Origin: Nocardioides sambongensis
Lineage (GTDB): Bacteria > Actinomycetota > Actinomycetes > Propionibacteriales > Nocardioidaceae
DNA length: 64,000 nucleotides
Reading direction: 5' to 3'
Assembly (NCBI RefSeq): GCF_006494815.1
Contig: NZ_CP041091.1
Location: 2,122,501-2,186,500 of the forward strand
Positions within the stretch are counted from its first letter, which is position 1; every line of letters begins with the position of its first letter. Below, piece after piece: positions 43,920-54,179 of this stretch. The notes beneath the pieces were generated by a model, which saw nothing but the letters and a program-made list of their open reading frames with translations, made no database searches and had not been told where the DNA came from. A program made the position numbers and the translations under genes.

Positions 43920-44755
43920 GCCCGGACCGGACCGTCCCGGTCCGGTGGTCGGTCGCCGCCCACAGCGCCCGCGGGTCCGCCCACGTGCGCAGCGGTCAGC
44001 CGCTGCAGGACGCCTGGTCCACCTGGGCGGACCCGGACGGGGCGGCCGCGGTGATCGCGGTCGCCGACGGCCACGGCGACCAGGCACACTTCCGCAGCGA
44101 CACCGGCGCACAGCTCGCCGTGCACTGTGCCGGCCTCGTCGCGCGGCGACACCTTGCCCTCCTGGCCGACAGCCCCACCCCGGGGGACGCCGAGGACGCC
44201 GTGCGGACGATCGCGGCACGGACCGTCGCGGCCTGGGTCGTCGAGGTCGACCGGCACCGCGCCGCGCACCCGCACCCGGACCCGGGCCCTGCCCCACCGG
44301 AGCGCCGGCTCCTGCCCTACGGCACCACCCTGTTGGTGGCGGTGGCGTCCGGACACCTCCTGGGGCTGTGGCAGGTCGGCGACGGCGACGCGGTCGCCGT
44401 CGGCCCGGACGGTCGGGCCACCCGCCCGCTCGACCGTGGCGAGCCGCACGGCGTGCGCACCCCCTCGCTGTGCCAGCCCGACCCGCTCACGGCACTGCGG
44501 GTCGCGGTGCTGGACCGGCGACGCACCCCGATCGACCTGGTCTTCTGCTGCACCGACGGCTTCGGCGGACCCCGGGTCGATCCCGACTGGTGGCGGCGGA
44601 CCGGTGACCAGCTGGTCGGATTCGTCCGCGAGCGCGGGACGGGATGGGTCCGCGATCAGCTGCCCACCTGGCTGGCGGAGCCCGCCGAGGTCGGCGGCGA
44701 CGACACCACCCTGGCCCTGATGTGCAGCGGCGTCAGCCCTGCCACCAGGTCCTGA
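43916..44755 (+). CDS. PP2C-type protein phosphatase
   Basis: A 279-residue metal-dependent phosphatase. The key motifs are A-D-G-H-G-D (motif with the catalytic Asp, about residue 46), Y-G-T-T-L-L-V-A, CCTDGFGG, and G-G-D-D-T-T-L near the end, all with metal-binding aspartates. It would reverse phosphorylation by the neighbouring kinase. It overlaps the vWA gene by 4 bp and the convergent membrane gene by 23 bp. Rather than a transmembrane PrpC, this is a soluble protein. Confidence 0.9.
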   Translation: MSPDRTVPVRWSVAAHSARGSAHVRSGQPLQDAWSTWADPDGAAAVIAVADGHGDQAHFRSDTGAQLAVHCAGLVARRHLALLADSPTPGDAEDAVRTIAARTVAAWVVEVDRHRAAHPHPDPGPAPPERRLLPYGTTLLVAVASGHLLGLWQVGDGDAVAVGPDGRATRPLDRGEPHGVRTPSLCQPDPLTALRVAVLDRRRTPIDLVFCCTDGFGGPRVDPDWWRRTGDQLVGFVRERGTGWVRDQLPTWLAEPAEVGGDDTTLALMCSGVSPATRS

Positions 44756-46332
44756 GCTCCTCCAGCGTGCCGTCGAAGGCGTAGCCGACCGCGTAGCAGT
44801 TGCAGCCCGGCTCGTTCCAGTCCCAGTAGATCGTCGGGGTGCCGTCCGCGTCGACGTAGGAGTAGAAGGAGCCCTCCTTCTCCTCGCGGTCGGTGGCGAA
44901 CCAGTAGTCCTCGTCGGTCCGGTCGCTCGCCTCCCGCCAGGCGCGCAGCTGGGTACGCCGCACACCGAGCATGTCGCGGCGTCGCTGGAACCGGCCGACG
45001 ATCGCGGTGATCCCGGCCTTCGGCTGGCACAGGTTCTCCTCGGTCTCCCCCGCGGTGAACGACGACTGCCGGCTGCAGTCGGAGATGTCCATGAACTTGT
45101 CCGCGAACTCGCGCAGCTGGTTGTTGTTGGGGGAGGTCGGCGGGGCGACCCGGGGATCGGTGCCGTCGAAGTGGGAGGTCAGCGTGTCCAGGGTGGCGCC
45201 CTGGGCCCCGGTGAGCTCGGCGGACTGGGGGCCGGCGGCGCTGTCCCAGTAGATGACGGCGGGGTCCTGGTCTCCCGAGTTGGCCGGGTCGAAGTGGTAG
45301 TAGCTCGCCGCCCCGGCCGAGCCGCTCAGGGTCCCCGCCCGCAGGTCGACCCGCTCCCGCCGCGCCGCACGCAGCGCCTGGCCGGAGTCGTAGGTGGTCA
45401 GCCGCAGCGTGCCCGCCGGCACCGTGCACTCGACGACCTCGCTGCGCCCCTCGCCCGCGTCGTCGCTGGTGCACTCCTCGATGTCGTAGGCGATCATGGT
45501 CGACAGCGCGCCGTAACGCTGGTCGAGCGCGTCCGCGCTGAGGTCGACCTCGGCTCCGCCCTCGTCGCCACCGTCACCGTCGTCGCCGCCGGTCACCGCG
45601 ACGGCCGCGATCACCCCGCCGCCCACGAGCAGCACCAGGACGGCCGCCAGCGCGATCCACAGGCCCGGGCCACGCTTGCGCGGGGGACGGACGCGGTCGG
45701 CGCCGGATAACCGGAGGCACCGGCGGGCGGGGCGGTCGCCGCCGGCCACGATGCCGGCCCGGAGGCCGGCCCGGACGGCGGGCGTTGACCTGACGCGGAC
45801 GGCGTCGGCGGTGGCAGGTAGGCCGGCGCCGGCTGGGAGCCGGGCCACCGGCTGGGCGGCGGGCTCGCGACGGGCGGGCTGAACGGGGGCGATGCCGCAG
45901 GGGGCTGCTGCACGGGCGGGGCCGGGCCCCGGTCCGGACGACGGGCCGGGTTGGTGGGGTGATCACCGGCGGTCGTCGTACCGCTGCCGGGGCGGAAGCG
46001 GAGCACCTCGGTCTCGGGGACCGCGCCGACCGCGTAGCCGAGCACGGCCACCGCCCAGCTGGCCGAGCGGTAGTCCTCACCGCCGCGATCGCGCGCCAGG
46101 CGGGCGCCGGACTCGTCCACCGCACGCCCCGGGTCCGCACCGCCCTCGATCATGTTGCGCAGCGGGGTGAGGGCCTCGAAGCGGACCGCGTCGACCAGCA
46201 GGTTGATGTCCCCGCGCTCGCGGTGTCCTCGTCGAGCACGTCGTCGAGCAGACCCCGGAACCCGGAGGCGTCCGTGAGCAGGTCCTCGCCGTGGCCCTCG
46301 ACCAGCTCCCGGACTGCTGCGTGCAACTCCAC
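44733..46332 (-). CDS. Membrane protein with N-terminal effector-associated-like helical domain (two apparent -1 frameshifts)
   Basis: Three frames combine into 533 residues when one base is added at the CCCC run 46210-46213 and one near 45703. Residues 1-110 form a helical domain (ELVEGHGEDLLTDASGFRGLL, INLLVDAVRFEALTPL, ASWAVAVLGYAVG). This resembles the small domain found at the N-terminus of many actinobacterial conflict-type effectors and STKs. A Pro-rich linker follows, then one membrane helix (about 245-267) and an outer domain of about 260 residues with three cysteine-bearing segments (CTSDD, NLCQP, GCNCY). I do not recognise the outer domain. The convergent position next to the triad suggests a functional link. 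Confidence 0.65.
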
Positions 46333-46486
46333 GACCTACCCCACTCCGCGTCGTCCTGTGGCGTCTCTCCCGGCGTCGGCGCGACGCCGAGCGAACTCTA
46401 TCGAGGATTCCCGGGAGCGCCCGACGCAACGCCCCGCTCGCCGGAGGTCCCGGCCCGATCCACGGTCGGCCGGCTGATCCGCGGGC

Positions 46487-49400
46487 TCACGCCAGCAGCG
46501 AGCGCACCACCCGCAGCCCGACGGAGGTGCGGGCCAGGTCGACCCGGTCCTCGGCGCAGACCGCGCGCAGGGTCGACTCCGCCTGGTCGACGATGCCACC
46601 CGCCTCCTCGATCCACTGCTCGACCCGCTCGGTGGCGCTGCGGTCGGGGTCGGTCGCGGCGAGCACCTGGCCGGTCAGCTGGGCGTGCACCGCGTGCAGG
46701 TCGTCGCGCAGCGCGGCGCGCGCCATCGTCTGCCACTGGTCCAGGCGCGGCAGCGCGACGATCCGCTGCTGGAGGACCGCGAGCGCCAGCCGCTCCCCCA
46801 GCGCGAAGTGCACCCGGGCCACCTCGAACGGCTCGAGCCCGTCGCGGGTGGCGATCTCCACCACGTTGAGCAGCGCGTAGCCCACGTCGAAGGAGGCCAC
46901 CCGCGCCGCCAGGTCCTCCGGCACCCCCTGCTCCTCCCACGAGCTGCGCCGCGCGGCGTGCGCCTGCAGCTCGCGGCCGATGAGCAGGTCGGGGAGCTCC
47001 AGCAGGGTGCGCTGCACCGGTCCGGAGAAGAGGTCGACGGTCGCCTGGCTGTCCAGCGGTGGCCGCCGGTTGGTGACCAACCAGCGGGAGGCACGCTCCA
47101 CGAGCGTGCGCATCTCGACCCGCATCCGGGTCTGCACGCCGGCGTCGAGGACGTTGTCGAAGGTGGCCAGCTCCTTGCGGAGGGCGAGCGAGCCGAAGAT
47201 CTCCCGGGCCACGAAGTTGGCACGGGTGAGCTCGGCCGCGTCGGCCCCGGTCTCCCCTGCAGCCGCGGCCAGTAGGTCATCCCGGCGCCGTTGACCAGGT
47301 CGTTGACCACCTGGGTCACGATGATCTCGCGGCGCAGCGGGTGCTGGTCGATCTTGCCGGTGAAGCCGTCCCGGATGGGCTCCGGGAAGTAGCCGACCAG
47401 GTCCTGCACCAGGTAGGGGTCCTCGGGCAGGTCGGTGGCGAGCAGCTCGTCGGCCAGCGCGATCTTGGTGTAGGCCATCAGCACGGCCAGCTCGGGCTGA
47501 CTCAGCGCGCCCTCGGCCTCGATCCGCCGCGCGACCTCCTTGCTCGGCGGGAGCGCCTCCAGCCGGCGGTCCAGCAGGCCCTTCGCGGTCAGGTCCCGCA
47601 TCCACTGCTCGTGCACGTGCAGCAACGACGGAGCGTTCTTCGCGGCGTTCGCCAGGGCCAGGTTCTGCTCGTAGTTGTCGGCCAGCACGAGGGTGGCGAC
47701 CTCGTCGGTCATCGACGCCAGCAACGCGTTGCGCTGCTTGCCGGTCAGGTCCCCGTCGGCGACCACCCGGTCCAGCAGCACCTTCAGGTTCACCTCGTGG
47801 TCGGAGGTGTCCACACCGGCCGAGTTGTCGATGAAGTCGGTGTTGATCCGCCCGCCGGTGGCGGCGTACTCGATCCGTCCGCGCTGGGTGAGACCGAGGT
47901 TCCCACCCTCGCCGACGCACCGCACCCGCAGCTCGCCACCGTCCACCCGGATCGCGTCGTTCGCCTTGTCCCCCGCTTCCGCGTCGGTCTCCGCCGCGGA
48001 CTTCACGTAGGTGCCGATGCCGCCGTTCCAGAGCAGGTCGACCGGAGCCAGCAGGATCGCGCGCATCAGCTCGGCGGGAGTCATCCGCTCCACCTGACCG
48101 GCGATGCCGAGCGCCGCCCGGATCTGCTTGTTCAACGGGACCGACTTCGCGCTGCGCGGGAAGACTCCGCCACCGGCGGAGATCAGCGAGGTGTCGTAGT
48201 CCTTCCAGCTGGACCGGGGCATCTCGAAGAGTCGCTGCCGCTCGGCGAACGAGGCCGCGGCGTCGGGGTCCGGGTCGATGAAGATGTCGCGGTGGTCGAA
48301 CGCCGCGACCAGTCGGGTGTGCTCGGAGCAGAGCATCCCGTTGCCGAACACGTCGCCGGACATGTCGCCGATGCCGACACAGGTGAAGTCCTCGTTCTGG
48401 CAGTCCACGCCCATCTCGCGGAAGTGCCGGCGCACCGAGACCCAGGCGCCACGGGCGGTGATCCCCATCGCCTTGTGGTCGTAGCCCACGGAACCGCCGC
48501 TGGCGAAGGCGTCGCCGAGCCAGAACCCGTAGTCGCCGGCCACGCCGTTGGCGATGTCGGAGAAGGTCGCGGTGCCCTTGTCGGCCGCGACCACCAGGTA
48601 GGTGTCGTCGGCGTCGTGGCGCACCACCCGGGGAGGCGGCACGGTCTCGCCGGCCACCAGGTTGTCGGTGACGTCCAGCAGACCGGAGATGAAGGTCTTG
48701 TAGCAGGCCACCCCTTCGGCCATCCAGGCCTCGCGGTCGCCGGGCTGTGTCGGGTCCAGGGCAGGCAGCTGCTTGGCGTAGAACCCGCCCTTCGCGCCGA
48801 CCGGCACGATCACGGTGTTCTTCACCATCTGCGCCTTCACCAGGCCGAGGATCTCGGTCCGGAAGTCGTCGCGCCGGTCCGACCAGCGCAGGCCACCGCG
48901 GGCCACCGCACCGAAGCGCAGGTGCACCCCCTCCACCCGCGCCGAGTAGACGAAGATCTCGAACCGGGGCCGCGGCTCGGGCAGGTCGGGGATCGCGGAC
49001 GGCTCGAGCTTGAGCGCGAGGTAGGGCTTCAGCTCGCCGTCCCGCTCGCCGTCCACGGTCTGGAAGTAGTTGGTCCGCAAGGTGGCCTGGACGTGGGTCA
49101 GGTAGCCGCGCAGGATCCGGTCGTGGTCGAGGCTGACCACCTCGTCCAGTGCCGACCGGATCGCCGCGTCCAGCTCCTCGGTACGCCGCACCCGCGCCGC
49201 GTCTTCGCTGTCCGGGTCGAAGCGCTCCTCGAAGAGCTCCACCAGCAACCGCGCCAGGTCGACGTTGTCGACGAGCGCGCCCTCGATCGAGTCGACCGCG
49301 AACGGGCTGTTGCCCTGCCGCATGTACTTCGCGTAGGCGCGCAGCACGGTGACCTGACGCCAGGTCAGGCCGGCGCTGAGCACCAGCTCGTTGAACCCGT

Positions 49401-51390
49401 CGATCTCGCAGCGGCCGTCCCACATCGCGGCCAGCGCGTCGGCGAAGAGCTCACGCTTCTCCTCCGGCTCACCGCCGTAGCGCAGCCCGAAGTCGTAGAT
49501 CGCCGAGCGGCGCTCCACGCCGTCCAGCTCGTAGGGCCGTTCGTCGACCACCTCGACGCCCAGCGAGGAGATCATCGGCAGGATCACCGACAGCGAGATC
49601 GGGGAGCCGATCCGGAACACCTTGAGCCGCACCTCGCCCTCGGCCGCGTCCAGGTCGACGTAGAGCGACTGGTCGATACCGTCGGAGCCGCTGATGCCCT
49701 CCAGACGTCCGAGGTCGACGGCCGCGGTGCGCGCGGTGAAGTCCTCCTTGTAGGCCTCCGGGAACGCCTCGGAGTATCGGCGGGCCAGGACGGCGCCCAC
49801 CTCCTCGCCGTACTCGGCGGTCACGGCCTGGGCGAAGTCCTCCTGCCAGGAGCGGGAGGCCTCGACCAGGCGACGCTCCAGGTCCGCGGTGTCGATGTCG
49901 TGCGGGATCAGCCGGCCCGCGGGCAGCCGGACCACGAAGTGCACCCGGGCGGTGGTCGACTCGTTGATGCTCACGTTGAACTCGACCGAGTCCGCACCGA
50001 GCTGCTCGGTGAGGATCTTGGAGAACCGGTGGCGGACCCCGGTGTTGTAACGGTCCCGCGGCAGGTACAGCAGCACCGAGAGGTAGCGCCCGTAGGTGTC
50101 GCGCCGCAGGAACATCCGGACCGCGCGCCGCTCGCGGGCCTGCATCGCGGCCTCGGCGATCGGGGTGAGCTCGTCGACCGGGGTGTGGAACAGGTCGTCG
50201 CGCGGATAGGTCTCCAGCGTGTCCAGCAGGGCACTGCCGTCGTGGCCCCGGGGGTCCAGCCCGCTGCGGCGGAGGACCTCGGCGACCTTCTCCCGCAGCA
50301 GCGGGACGCGCAGCACGGACTCGGTGTACGCCGCGCTGGAGAGCAGGCCGAGGAAGCGCCGCTCCCCGGTCACCGCCCCGTCCGCACCGAAGGTCTTGAC
50401 GCCGACGTAGTCCAGGAACGCGCGACGGTGCACCGTGGCCCGCGAGTTCGCCTTGGCCAGCACCAGCAGGGTCCGCTCGCGGGCGCGCGCCTTGACCGCG
50501 TCCGGGAGGCGACTGAACGCCCCCGACTCCTCCGGGGTCGCCCCCTCGCGGCGGCCCTCCCGGAGGATGCCGAGACCGCTGCCCTCCACGGGTCGCAGCA
50601 CGTCGTCCTCGACGCCGTCGACCAGCGCTCGGTCCAGGCGGTACTCGCGGTAGCCCAGGAACGTGAAGTGCTCGTCGGCCAGCCACCGCAGCAGGCGGGC
50701 GCCCTCCGCGATCTCCGCCTCCGGCAGCGGCGGCGGCGTCTCGTTGAGGTCGGCCACCACGGCGCGGACCTGCTCGTGCATCGCCGGCCAGTCCTCGACG
50801 GCCACCCGGACGTCGCCGAGGACGCGCTCGATCCGCTCCACCAGGAACGCCAGGTCGTCGTCCCCGCCGGCCAGCCGGGCGATCTCCACGTGCATCCACG
50901 ACTCCCGCACGACGCCCTCGGCCGGCGCCGAGGCCGACGCCGCCACCACGCGCTGCAGGCGTCCGGCGTCGTCGCGCTCCACGTCGAAGGTCGGATGGAC
51001 CACCAGGTGCATGTCCCGCAGCTGCGCGGAGAGCTCCATCGTCAGCGAGTCCACCAGGAACGGCATGTCGTCGACGACCACCTCCACGACCGAGTGGCCG
51101 CCGGCAGACCAGCCGTGCTCACCGACGGTCGGGGTGAACACCCGGATCCGGGGCCGACCCGGGGCACGCTCGGCGGCGAGGTGGTGGTGGGAGGCGAAGG
51201 CACCGTAGATGTCCAGGTCGGCGCGGCCGGCCAGGTCGTCCAGCGCGACGTGGTGGTAGTAGGCCGGCAGCAGTTCGGCGAGCTCGTCTCGGGGAGGCCC
51301 GCCGGCGCCCTTGCGGTGCCGCGCGGCCTCCGCGGCCCGCTCGAACATCTGCTCCCGCTCGGAGCTCTGGACGGAGTCACGCGTCGTCAT
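46487..51390 (-). CDS. Large (180 kDa class) NAD-dependent glutamate dehydrogenase (apparent -1 frameshift)
   Basis: A protein of about 1634 residues when one G is added at 47254-47257 (joining LQG to ETGADAAELTRANFVAREIF). N-terminal ACT-like regions precede the catalytic GDH domain: F-G-A-V-A-R-G-G-L-R-W-S-D-R, V-K-N-T-V-I-V-P-V-G-A-K-G-G-F with the substrate-binding Lys, and the NAD-binding part VGIGDMSGDVFGNGML. Converts glutamate to 2-oxoglutarate and ammonium. Sizes of 1600-1650 are usual for the class. ATG at 51390 is the likely start. A long open frame of 1350 codons lies on the opposite strand as a shadow and is not a gene. Confidence 0.93.
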
Positions 51391-51490
51391 TGACACACCC
51401 GTGACACTAGGCCGGTGTCGGTGGCCGAACAACCGCGACACGGTGCACCCGCCGCGCCCGGACCGGCGCGGGTCGAGAGAGGATCAGCAC

Positions 51491-51976
51491 ATGACCAAGC
51501 GACTGGTGCACACGATGACCTACGACGCCCCCGTCGACGCGGTGGCGGCGATGCTCGCCGACCCGTCGTTCCGGGAGGAAGTGTGCCGCAACCAGCGCGC
51601 CACGTCGTACGACGTGCGTGTCGAGGGCAGCCACGGCGACCCGATGCGCCTGCGCGTGGAGATGACGCAGCCGACCGACAAGGTGCCGTCGTTCGCGAAG
51701 AAGGTGGTCGGCTCGAGCACCACCATCGTGCTGACCGAGACCTGGCCCGCCCTCGACCGCGGCGAGCTGCACATCGAGATCCCCGGCAAGCCGGGCGCGA
51801 TGGCCGGGACCGTGGTGCTCGAGGAGTCCGGCGGGGTCACCACCGAGACGGTGACCCTCGACGTGACGGTCAGGATCCCGCTGGTGGGCGGGAAGATCGA
51901 GGATCTCCTCGCACAGCTGATGGGGAGCGCGATGCGCGCCGAGGAGCGGACCGGGAAGGCCTACCTGGCCCGCTGA
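51491..51976 (+). CDS. DUF2505 family protein (SRPBCC-like)
   Basis: A 161-residue protein of the actinobacterial DUF2505 family. It starts MTKRLVHTMTYDAPVDAVAAML with a typical polyketide-cyclase-like opening (DAPVDAV ... FREEV), then VEMTQPTDKVPSFAKKVVG and a C-terminal helix. The fold should bind a hydrophobic ligand, but no ligand is known. Divergent from the glutamate dehydrogenase with 100 bp between starts. Its end overlaps the next minus-strand gene by 16 bp. Confidence 0.85.
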   Translation: MTKRLVHTMTYDAPVDAVAAMLADPSFREEVCRNQRATSYDVRVEGSHGDPMRLRVEMTQPTDKVPSFAKKVVGSSTTIVLTETWPALDRGELHIEIPGKPGAMAGTVVLEESGGVTTETVTLDVTVRIPLVGGKIEDLLAQLMGSAMRAEERTGKAYLAR

Positions 51977-52179
51977 TCCGCACCGCCCCGCGGATCCGCA
52001 CCGCTCCGACGTTCGCCCGGCCTCGGCGCCGCGGGGGTGGCGCGGGACTCCGCCCGGCGGCGCACCAGGATCACCGCACCCAGCAGGAGGAACGGTCCGA
52101 ACGCGAGCGCTGCCGTGACCGCCTGCTCGACCGGGTGCAACGCGCCCAGGTGCCCCACCGCGACCTCGGGGACCGCCAC
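51961..52179 (-). CDS. Small single-pass membrane protein (72 aa)
   Basis: A GTG at 52179 begins MAVPEVAVGHLGALHPVEQAV and leads into one hydrophobic helix (TAALAFGPFLLLGAVILV), followed by an Arg-rich tail. The G-H-L-G-A-x-H-P-V-E pattern at the N-terminus is recurrent in small actinobacterial membrane proteins as far as I recall. It starts 3 bp after the WS/DGAT stop, so it belongs to the same transcript. The stop overlaps the end of the convergent DUF2505 gene. The function is unknown. Confidence 0.55.
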   Translation of the reverse strand: MAVPEVAVGHLGALHPVEQAVTAALAFGPFLLLGAVILVRRRAESRATPAAPRPGERRSGADPRGGADQRAR

Positions 52180-52181
52180 CG

Positions 52182-53627
52182 TCAGGACCTCCGGGAGCCG
52201 CGGCGACCGCGCGGGGCGCGCGGCCGGGTCGGCGAGGAGACGTCGAGCAGCTCGTCGAGCGACTCGCGCAGGCAGCTGGCGAACAGGTCCACGTCCGGCA
52301 GCCGGTCGCGGTCGGCGGTGATCCCGTAGAACACCCCGCCGTCGTACGACGTCACGCCGATCACCAGCGGATGGCCGGCGACCAGCGGCGGCACCGGATA
52401 GCTCGCCACCATCCGGGCACCGGCGGCGTAGAGCGGCGACTGCGGACCGGGCACGTTGGTGACCGAGACCTGGTAGCCGCGGCGCAGCTCCTCGGCGGCG
52501 ACCCGGGCACCGATCGCGTGGAAGGTGGTCGGTGCGAACCCGGCGACGCCGGCGAGCCGGTTCGCGGCGACGCTGCGCCCGGTCTCCTTGTGGGCCTGGA
52601 ACGAGTACGAGACCTGGTGCAGCCGCACCACCGGACTGGGCTCGCCGATCGGCAGGTCGACGAAGTGGCCGGTGATCTGGCTGCCCAGCGAGGTGGCCTC
52701 CAGCTCTTCGTCGATCACCGAGACCGGCACCAGTGCCCGGAGCTGGCGGACCCCGCCCATCGACTCCGCCCGGGTCATCATCCACGAGCGCATCCCACCG
52801 GCGACCGTGGCCAGGATGACGTCGTTGACGGTGCCGCCGTGGGCATCGCGGATCCGGCGGTAGTCGCCGAGCCGGGTGTCCACGGTGACCACCCGGCGCT
52901 GCTGGGAGAGGGGGCCGTTGATCATGCCGCGTCGCTTCGGCCGGCGCCCGGTCACCGCACCGGCGAAGTCACGGACCCGGCGGCTGCGCTCGTCGACCTC
53001 GCGCGCCAGGTGGCGCGATCCGGTGCGGAGCGTGTCGACCAGCGTCGTCGGCTCGGTCAGGGTGTCCTGGACCGCGCCGGCCAGGAGGCGGGCGGGTGTG
53101 GGCGCGCGGCGCGGGCTCCAGGTGTCGGGGTCGGGCTCGCTCGCCGAGGGCGCGGTGTCGAGCAGCAGCTGGCCGAGGTCGACGGTGTGCACGCCGTCGA
53201 CCAGCGCCTGGTGGGTCTTGGAGAGCACCGCGACCCGGCCGCCCTCGAGCCCCTCCACGAAGTAGGTCTCCCAGAGCGGGCGGGACCGGTCCAGCGGCCG
53301 GGACACGATCCGGGCGACGAGCTCGAGCAGCTGGGCCGACGTCCCGGGACGCGGCAGCGCGGAGCGACGCACGTGGAAGCCGAGGTCGAACGCCTCGTCG
53401 TCGACCCAGAGCGGGTTGGCCAGGTGCCCCGGCACGCTCTGCAGTCGCTGCCGGTAGCGGGGCACGAAGGCGAGCCGGTCCTGGATGAGCTCCATCAGCC
53501 GCTGGTAGTCCAGCGCCTGCGCGCCCTCACCCGGCTCGAAGATCTCGATCGTGGCGTTGTGGGCGGGCGCCTCGGCGCTCTCCTCCGCGAGGTAGGAGAG
53601 GTCCCGCAGTGTCACTCGGTCGACCAC
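52182..53627 (-). CDS. WS/DGAT family acyltransferase-like protein with altered catalytic motif
   Basis: A 481-residue protein with the two CAT-like domains of wax ester synthase/diacylglycerol acyltransferases. Conserved blocks include PLWVDDEAFDLGFHVRR, RPLDRSRPLWE, TVNDVILATVAGGMR and the late VTNVPGPQ. The active-site motif H-H-x-x-x-D-G reads H-Q-A-L-V-D-G here (residues 139-145), so the second His, expected to be the catalytic base, is Gln. Activity is therefore doubtful or different. GTG at 53627 has AAGGAGG nine bases upstream; further upstream sequence is not conserved. Divergent from the lipoprotein gene. Confidence 0.85.
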   Translation of the reverse strand: MVDRVTLRDLSYLAEESAEAPAHNATIEIFEPGEGAQALDYQRLMELIQDRLAFVPRYRQRLQSVPGHLANPLWVDDEAFDLGFHVRRSALPRPGTSAQLLELVARIVSRPLDRSRPLWETYFVEGLEGGRVAVLSKTHQALVDGVHTVDLGQLLLDTAPSASEPDPDTWSPRRAPTPARLLAGAVQDTLTEPTTLVDTLRTGSRHLAREVDERSRRVRDFAGAVTGRRPKRRGMINGPLSQQRRVVTVDTRLGDYRRIRDAHGGTVNDVILATVAGGMRSWMMTRAESMGGVRQLRALVPVSVIDEELEATSLGSQITGHFVDLPIGEPSPVVRLHQVSYSFQAHKETGRSVAANRLAGVAGFAPTTFHAIGARVAAEELRRGYQVSVTNVPGPQSPLYAAGARMVASYPVPPLVAGHPLVIGVTSYDGGVFYGITADRDRLPDVDLFASCLRESLDELLDVSSPTRPRAPRGRRGSRRS

Positions 53628-53822
53628 GTCGTGGTGCCTCCTTGCTGGCTCGCGTCCGGCCCCGACCCGGCTCGTCACCGGGTGCGTGAGATTCTGGCAG
53701 AGACCGCCGGTCGGGACCTCGGGGGTCCGCGTCCCGGGTGGCCCCGGCAGTCCCCGGGGACGACCCTGGCACGACGACGCCCGAGGGCCGACGCCGAACG
53801 AACGGAAAGAGGACGGGTGAGC

Positions 53823-54179
53823 ATGGGACGTCGCCTGGTAGGTGCCGCCGGAGCGCTGCTGCTGATCGGCACGATGGCCGGCTGCGGTGGCGACGAGGAG
53901 GCAGCCGGCTCCGACGAGCCGGTGGTCGTCGAGATCACCTTCGCCGACGGCGGGGTCACCCCGGTGGGTGACCGGGTCGAGGTGCAGGTCGGCGAGCCGG
54001 TGGACCTCGAGGTCACCGCGGACGAGGCCGGCGAGCTGCACGTCCACTCCGACCCCGAGCAGGAGCTGGCCTTCGACGCGGGCACCGAGACCTTCGAGAT
54101 CGAGATCCCCCGCCCCGGCCGGGTCGACATCGAGTCGCACGACCTCGACCAGGTCATCGTGACGCTGATCGCCCAGTGA
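53823..54179 (+). CDS. Small lipoprotein with cupredoxin-like beta domain
   Basis: A 118-residue secreted protein. The signal peptide has the lipobox L-I-G-T-M-A-G-C (about residues 11-18), so it is anchored to the outer face of the membrane. The mature part is an acidic beta-sandwich: VVEITFADGGVTPVGDRVEVQ, EPVDLEVTADEAGELHVHSDP. This resembles cupredoxin-1-like domains but has few ligand residues (His-Val-His only). ATG at 53823 or GTG at 53817 may start it. It overlaps the next membrane gene by 4 bp, which suggests that the two act together, perhaps in metal handling. Confidence 0.75.
   Translation: MGRRLVGAAGALLLIGTMAGCGGDEEAAGSDEPVVVEITFADGGVTPVGDRVEVQVGEPVDLEVTADEAGELHVHSDPEQELAFDAGTETFEIEIPRPGRVDIESHDLDQVIVTLIAQ

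Noticed and set aside
39918-44297. Minus-strand open frame of 1459 codons spanning four genes
   Set aside because: Only its last 430 codons are the FHA-protease; the rest is the antisense or out-of-frame reading of the kinase and PP2C genes.
39918-46332. Mobile or phage-borne defence island
   Set aside because: No integrase, transposase, tRNA junction, flanking direct repeat or base-composition change was seen, so horizontal transfer is not supported by the sequence alone.
47341-51393. Plus-strand open frame of 1350 codons opposite glutamate dehydrogenase
   Set aside because: It is a shadow of a long high-GC gene on the other strand; the amino-acid use is skewed to Arg, Gly, His and Val, with no domain and no ribosome site.
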